Positions 14,601-15,479 of a stretch of 15,479 nucleotides of DNA are shown here, piece by piece. Each line of letters opens with the position of its first letter. Position 1 is the stretch's first letter. Both the position numbers and the translations under genes were made by a program. This DNA is from Burkholderiaceae bacterium (GTDB lineage Bacteria; Pseudomonadota; Gammaproteobacteria; Burkholderiales; Burkholderiaceae_D): positions 1 through 15,479 of the forward strand of contig JAIELO010000256.1 of the NCBI GenBank assembly GCA_019752915.1. Direction: 5' to 3'. The notes under the pieces are model-generated. The model was not told the origin of the DNA. It did not search any database and saw only the letters and a program-made list of their open reading frames with translations.

Positions 14601-15479
14601 CTCGATGCGCGCGCCGACATCAGCGACGGCAATCTGCGCCTGCAACTCGGTCTCGATGGCAGCCGCGCCGGTCAGGCGCGCTTCGACGCCAGCACCCGGC
14701 TAGTCGAGGGTCGCCTCAGCGAAAACAGCCGTTTCACCCTGAACGGCAGCGCCAGCATGGGCTCGATCGCCTGGCTGGCGCCACTGGCCGGACAGCCGGG
14801 CATGGAAATCGATGGCACGCTCAAGCTGAACGTGGCAGGCAGTGGCAGTTTCGCCGCGCCACTGCTGAATGGCGAGGTGAGTGGCGACAAGCTGCTCCTC
14901 AATCTGCCGGAACAGGGCATCAAGCTGCGTAACGGCCAGCTGCTGGCGCGGATCAATGGCGATCAGCTAACCTTGCAGAGCCTGAAGTTCGATGGTGCCG
15001 AGGGCCGCGCCAGTGCCGAAGGCTGGTTGCGCTACGCCGAGAATCAGGCCAGCATGAACCTCAAACTCGGCGCCGACAAGCTGGAAGTTCTAGCCCGTCC
15101 GGACCGGATTCTGGTGGTCAGCGGTAGCAGCACACTGACCCGCGACGCCCAGCATTTCCAGCTCGACGGTAAATTCCGCGCCGAACGGGCCAGCATCGAA
15201 CTGGCCGGTGAAAATACCCCTACCCTCAGTGACGATGTGATCGTGCTGCGCCGCGGCGGCAGCGCACCCGCCAAAACGCCACAGGGCATGCCGCTCAATA
15301 TTGATCTCGAAGCGGATCTGGGTGATGCCTTCAACCTGAAAGGCAAAGGCCTCAACGCCCAGCTGGCGGGTACGCTGCGCATCCGCATCAGCGAACGGCG
15401 CGCACCGCGCGTGCAAGGCAGCATCCGCGTGGTCAGCGGCACTTACGCCGCGTATGGCAAACAACTGAGTATCGAACGC
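11601..15479 (+). CDS. tamB: TamB inner-membrane/periplasmic protein (3' truncated by window)
   Basis: The frame runs without a stop from ATG 11601 to the last base: 1293 codons visible. It encodes the inner-membrane-anchored partner of TamA, which spans the periplasm as a long beta structure with a hydrophobic groove (AsmA-like/DUF490 family). Residues 1-33 are a Pro/Ala-rich cytoplasmic segment ending in basic PRRWLRR; a single helix (about 34-52) anchors it, followed by RETTLQQLVQRIASASGGQI and the family-typical VSGSLYHRMHIGQLVYRSD. The long middle is repetitive, Leu/Gln/Ala/Ser-rich beta sequence. The DUF490 C-terminal domain occupies roughly the last 320 visible residues, ending with GTYAAYGKQLSIER, a signature that in TamB proteins lies about 100-150 residues before the true end. 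Start overlaps the tamA stop by one base; no separate ribosome site is evident. Confidence 0.95.
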   Translation, partial: MSESLPPDRTSANSPDTPASAPAVAAPRRWLRRLLISCALLVALLAAALWLLGRETTLQQLVQRIASASGGQISVSDVSGSLYHRMHIGQLVYRSDDSLITARQIDINWSPLQYFSAGLAVSELHVATLTVQSLKASAPATLPASLALPFSLHLADARLDQLTLLDAGSSNVLRNLRFQLDADGKHWQVRQAAASTDYGQLGVELTLGALAPFPLQGRATLKHASGASVAVNAGGTLASMTLKAQGTQHSATLDATASVAPFEALILRSLALQARAIDPASLQEGWPQALLDLDLQATLGAHRQLSGKLSLQNRGKSGSIDQQALPLRTLAARLGGTLQAAALDEILIDLGAAGRFTGSALLHQNTAQGKQAAPVSAQMSLHTEQLNLQKLHSSLHATRLAGDITLSGKAAQQVLSARLAQKDLQLDVQASLSATTLQLQQARLQARQGSISVSGQAALQAQRDFAFTLRSQHFDPAALGPRLPAGDLNGLLGVRGKLVPAWQATASLDLQASKLAGHALTGNGELHADAHHLSGVALRVQLAQNSASISGNFGAEGEQLRWRIDAPQLSALAAQLTGAATASGTVSGSMAAPRGNFEFDASALALSSARHANPASRVHASGTLALSGKQRAPELSLQGTLQQVDPAAFGSMQGGSIQAGFTAEARLARDWRASLSMQLQPSTFGSAPLSGRAALQLDSTRLGNADIDLHLASMALAAKGSFGKTGDQLAWKLSAPQLSVLGPQFGGTLNAAGTLAGSSARPALSFSIDGANLHLPGARQIASIRGNATLGSTNSGSDVPMLADLELTRLNSPDLTLNRVRLQTSGSRSAHTLQLAASNADFDAAVRLTGSWAGDTWNGTLNTLQNRGRYAFTLAAPAPLKLAAASGGGVAGLLRPQQISLGAARIDLPEGSIRLDQLEKNGASWRSKGQAQGVPANYLAQLSPDWHDLVRSTLTLGGEWSLALQAGATPALNGMLRVYREAGDLTITGTDLPQPLGLRLLDARADISDGNLRLQLGLDGSRAGQARFDASTRLVEGRLSENSRFTLNGSASMGSIAWLAPLAGQPGMEIDGTLKLNVAGSGSFAAPLLNGEVSGDKLLLNLPEQGIKLRNGQLLARINGDQLTLQSLKFDGAEGRASAEGWLRYAENQASMNLKLGADKLEVLARPDRILVVSGSSTLTRDAQHFQLDGKFRAERASIELAGENTPTLSDDVIVLRRGGSAPAKTPQGMPLNIDLEADLGDAFNLKGKGLNAQLAGTLRIRISERRAPRVQGSIRVVSGTYAAYGKQLSIER

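Noticed and set aside
12126-15464. Many minus-strand open frames opposite tamB
   Set aside because: The plus strand is one uninterrupted 1293-codon TamB frame with N- and C-terminal family signatures.

Overview
The window reads as chromosomal DNA of a GC-rich betaproteobacterium, most likely Burkholderiales of the Oxalobacteraceae type (Massilia/Janthinobacterium-like). This is inferred from the DUF3369/HD-GYP regulator, an isolated PEP-CTERM surface protein, multi-domain PAS/GAF/GGDEF signalling proteins, queC and a tamA-tamB operon, with strongly GC-biased codons throughout. No tRNA, rRNA, CRISPR array, insertion sequence or phage gene was found. Ten protein genes are supported; the first is cut at its 5' end and the last at its 3' end by the window edges.

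Left part (1-3820): the C-terminal 400 residues of a DUF3369 + HD-GYP response-regulator-type c-di-GMP phosphodiesterase (+) face, tail to tail, a soluble histidine kinase with two tandem GAF domains (-). They are a plausible signalling pair. Upstream of the kinase on the same strand lies a 163-residue conserved-looking soluble protein of unknown function, with its own good sigma-70 promoter.

Middle part (3821-5905): a 380-bp intergenic region, only about 30% GC over 3901-4140, precedes a PEP-CTERM exosortase substrate (+). That gene ends in a very strong intrinsic terminator. Next come a 72-residue proline-rich small protein (-) with a convincing promoter and Shine-Dalgarno sequence, and a 129-residue Gly/Ala-rich membrane protein (+).

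Right part (5906-15479): a 1001-residue CHASE-PAS-GAF-PAS-GGDEF diguanylate cyclase follows queC directly on the minus strand, with stop and start codons abutting (TAGATG). Divergently, tamA and tamB overlap by one base and encode the outer-membrane and inner-membrane parts of the translocation and assembly module. tamB is open to the last base, but its visible end already shows the conserved C-terminal signature of the family.

Two themes emerge. One is c-di-GMP and sensory signalling: a phosphodiesterase, a sensor kinase and a diguanylate cyclase within 9 kb. The other is envelope biology: the PEP-CTERM protein, a small membrane protein and TamAB. No clearly new multi-gene system is visible. 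The least explained items are the 163-residue protein, the 72-residue proline-rich protein, the AT-rich control region upstream of the PEP-CTERM gene, and the queC-diguanylate cyclase coupling.
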